Origin: Gamarada debralockiae
Lineage: Eukaryota; Ascomycota; Leotiomycetes; Helotiales; Hyphodiscaceae
Assembly: GCA_002803225.1 (NCBI GenBank)
Contig: NXFV01000924.1
Span: forward strand, 1 to 21,560
Length of the DNA stretch: 21,560 bases
Reading direction: 5' to 3'
Under the pieces are notes generated by a model. It was given only the letters and a program-made list of their open reading frames with translations. It searched no databases and had not been told where the DNA came from. Both the position numbers and the translations under genes were made by a program. Shown piece after piece: positions 21,113-21,560 of this stretch (its first letter is position 1; each line of letters starts with the position of its first letter).

Positions 21113-21524
21113 TCAAAACCTCGTAACAACAAAAGTAGCAATCCCATGCTCGTTCCCCCAGTGCCAATTTGTCGGCTTATCCTCACCACCAGTATGATTT
21201 CCAAATCTCCAAAACCAGGTCTTAACACCCCATTTCGTGCCTGTCTCCTCCCCACCTCCCTCCACAGATTTTCAAAAGTCTCAATATTGTGCCCCCATAT
21301 CGATCCCTGACCTCCTTTCATCGTGCTCTTCGCGTTGCTCAGCTCGTGGTACCCTGTTTGGAAATGTCTGTCACACGGCCGGTGACCATTACGCCGGGTG
21401 AGGGCTTGAGAAGGGAGATAAGCGTTTGAGGACGTCGTGTTGTTCTTCGATTGAAAGACGTGGAGAACGTGCGTTGCGTTCAGGACTTCCAGATTCCCAT
21501 CCAAACCTTTCAGCTCCTCATTTT

Positions 21525-21560
<36 letters not shown>
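21113..21560 (-). pseudogene. Frameshifted coding-like stretch, open to the window edge, family unknown
   Basis: Two overlapping minus-strand frames look coded. The first runs from the window edge through LNATHVLHVFQSK, DRHFQTGYHELSNAKS and IWGHNIETFENLW. The second takes over near 21250 as GTKWGVKTWFWRFGN and NWHWGNEHGIATFVVTRF, with a stop at 21113. The second is rich in Trp and His and reads like a genuine C-terminus. The switch lies in a G-rich run (GGGAGGTGGGGAGG on the minus strand), so either a real frameshift or a sequencing error would explain it. No intron with correct phase fits. The 5' end merges into the terminal poly-A/T run. I do not recognise the family. Confidence 0.45.
21526..21560. 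repeat. 35-base T homopolymer at the window end
   Basis: There are 35 uninterrupted T after TTTTG. It could be a retroelement tail, a true homopolymer, or an assembly end artefact. Confidence 0.9.

Noticed and set aside
1..21560. tRNA, rRNA, CRISPR or prokaryotic operon signals
   Set aside because: I saw no cloverleaf with A and B boxes, no rRNA-like blocks and no spaced repeats; the spliced genes are clearly fungal.

Overview
The window looks like nuclear DNA of a filamentous ascomycete (Pezizomycotina; a Leotiomycete-type genome is only a guess). The genes are split by short introns, mostly 46-145 nt with GT-AG or GC-AG borders and CTRAC-like branch sites. They encode typical fungal families, and gene remnants lie between them. 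The last 35 bases are a pure T run, as at the end of a contig.

Layout. 1-863 has no convincing gene. 864-5948 (minus) is a full-length PDR-type ABC transporter that I reconstruct as nine exons and 1529 residues; one exon is an 18-nt microexon and two introns have GC donors. 5949-7309 is intergenic and holds a complete 187-bp MITE with terminal inverted repeats and a TA target duplication. 7310-10708 (plus) is a four-exon, 1060-residue caspase-like (C14) protein fused to C2H2 zinc fingers, ending in a TMEQ tandem repeat. It converges on 11173-13102 (minus), a five-exon phospholipase D-like protein with two HKD motifs. 13826-14382 (plus) is a second, truncated caspase-like gene that keeps the His half but not the Cys half. 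A gene for a single-pass membrane protein of unknown function (14404-15147) starts 21 bp after its stop. 15148-17491 is a long stretch with no intact gene. 17492-18541 (minus) is an alpha/beta hydrolase whose nucleophile position appears to be Cys. 18767-20806 is a gene graveyard: a UDP-glycosyltransferase fragment, short unassigned reading frames, a broken heterokaryon-incompatibility (HET) protein C-terminus, and repeated short motifs. A last minus-strand coding-like stretch with a frameshift runs into the terminal poly-T.

How the genes may relate. There is no metabolic cluster logic. The two caspase-like genes, the PLD-like gene and the HET remnant fit an accessory region carrying programmed-cell-death or non-self-recognition genes; this is inference from family membership and proximity only. 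The ABC transporter and the hydrolase could have xenobiotic roles but nothing in the sequence links them.

All exon structures were worked out by hand from splice sites and reading-frame continuity, without transcript data.
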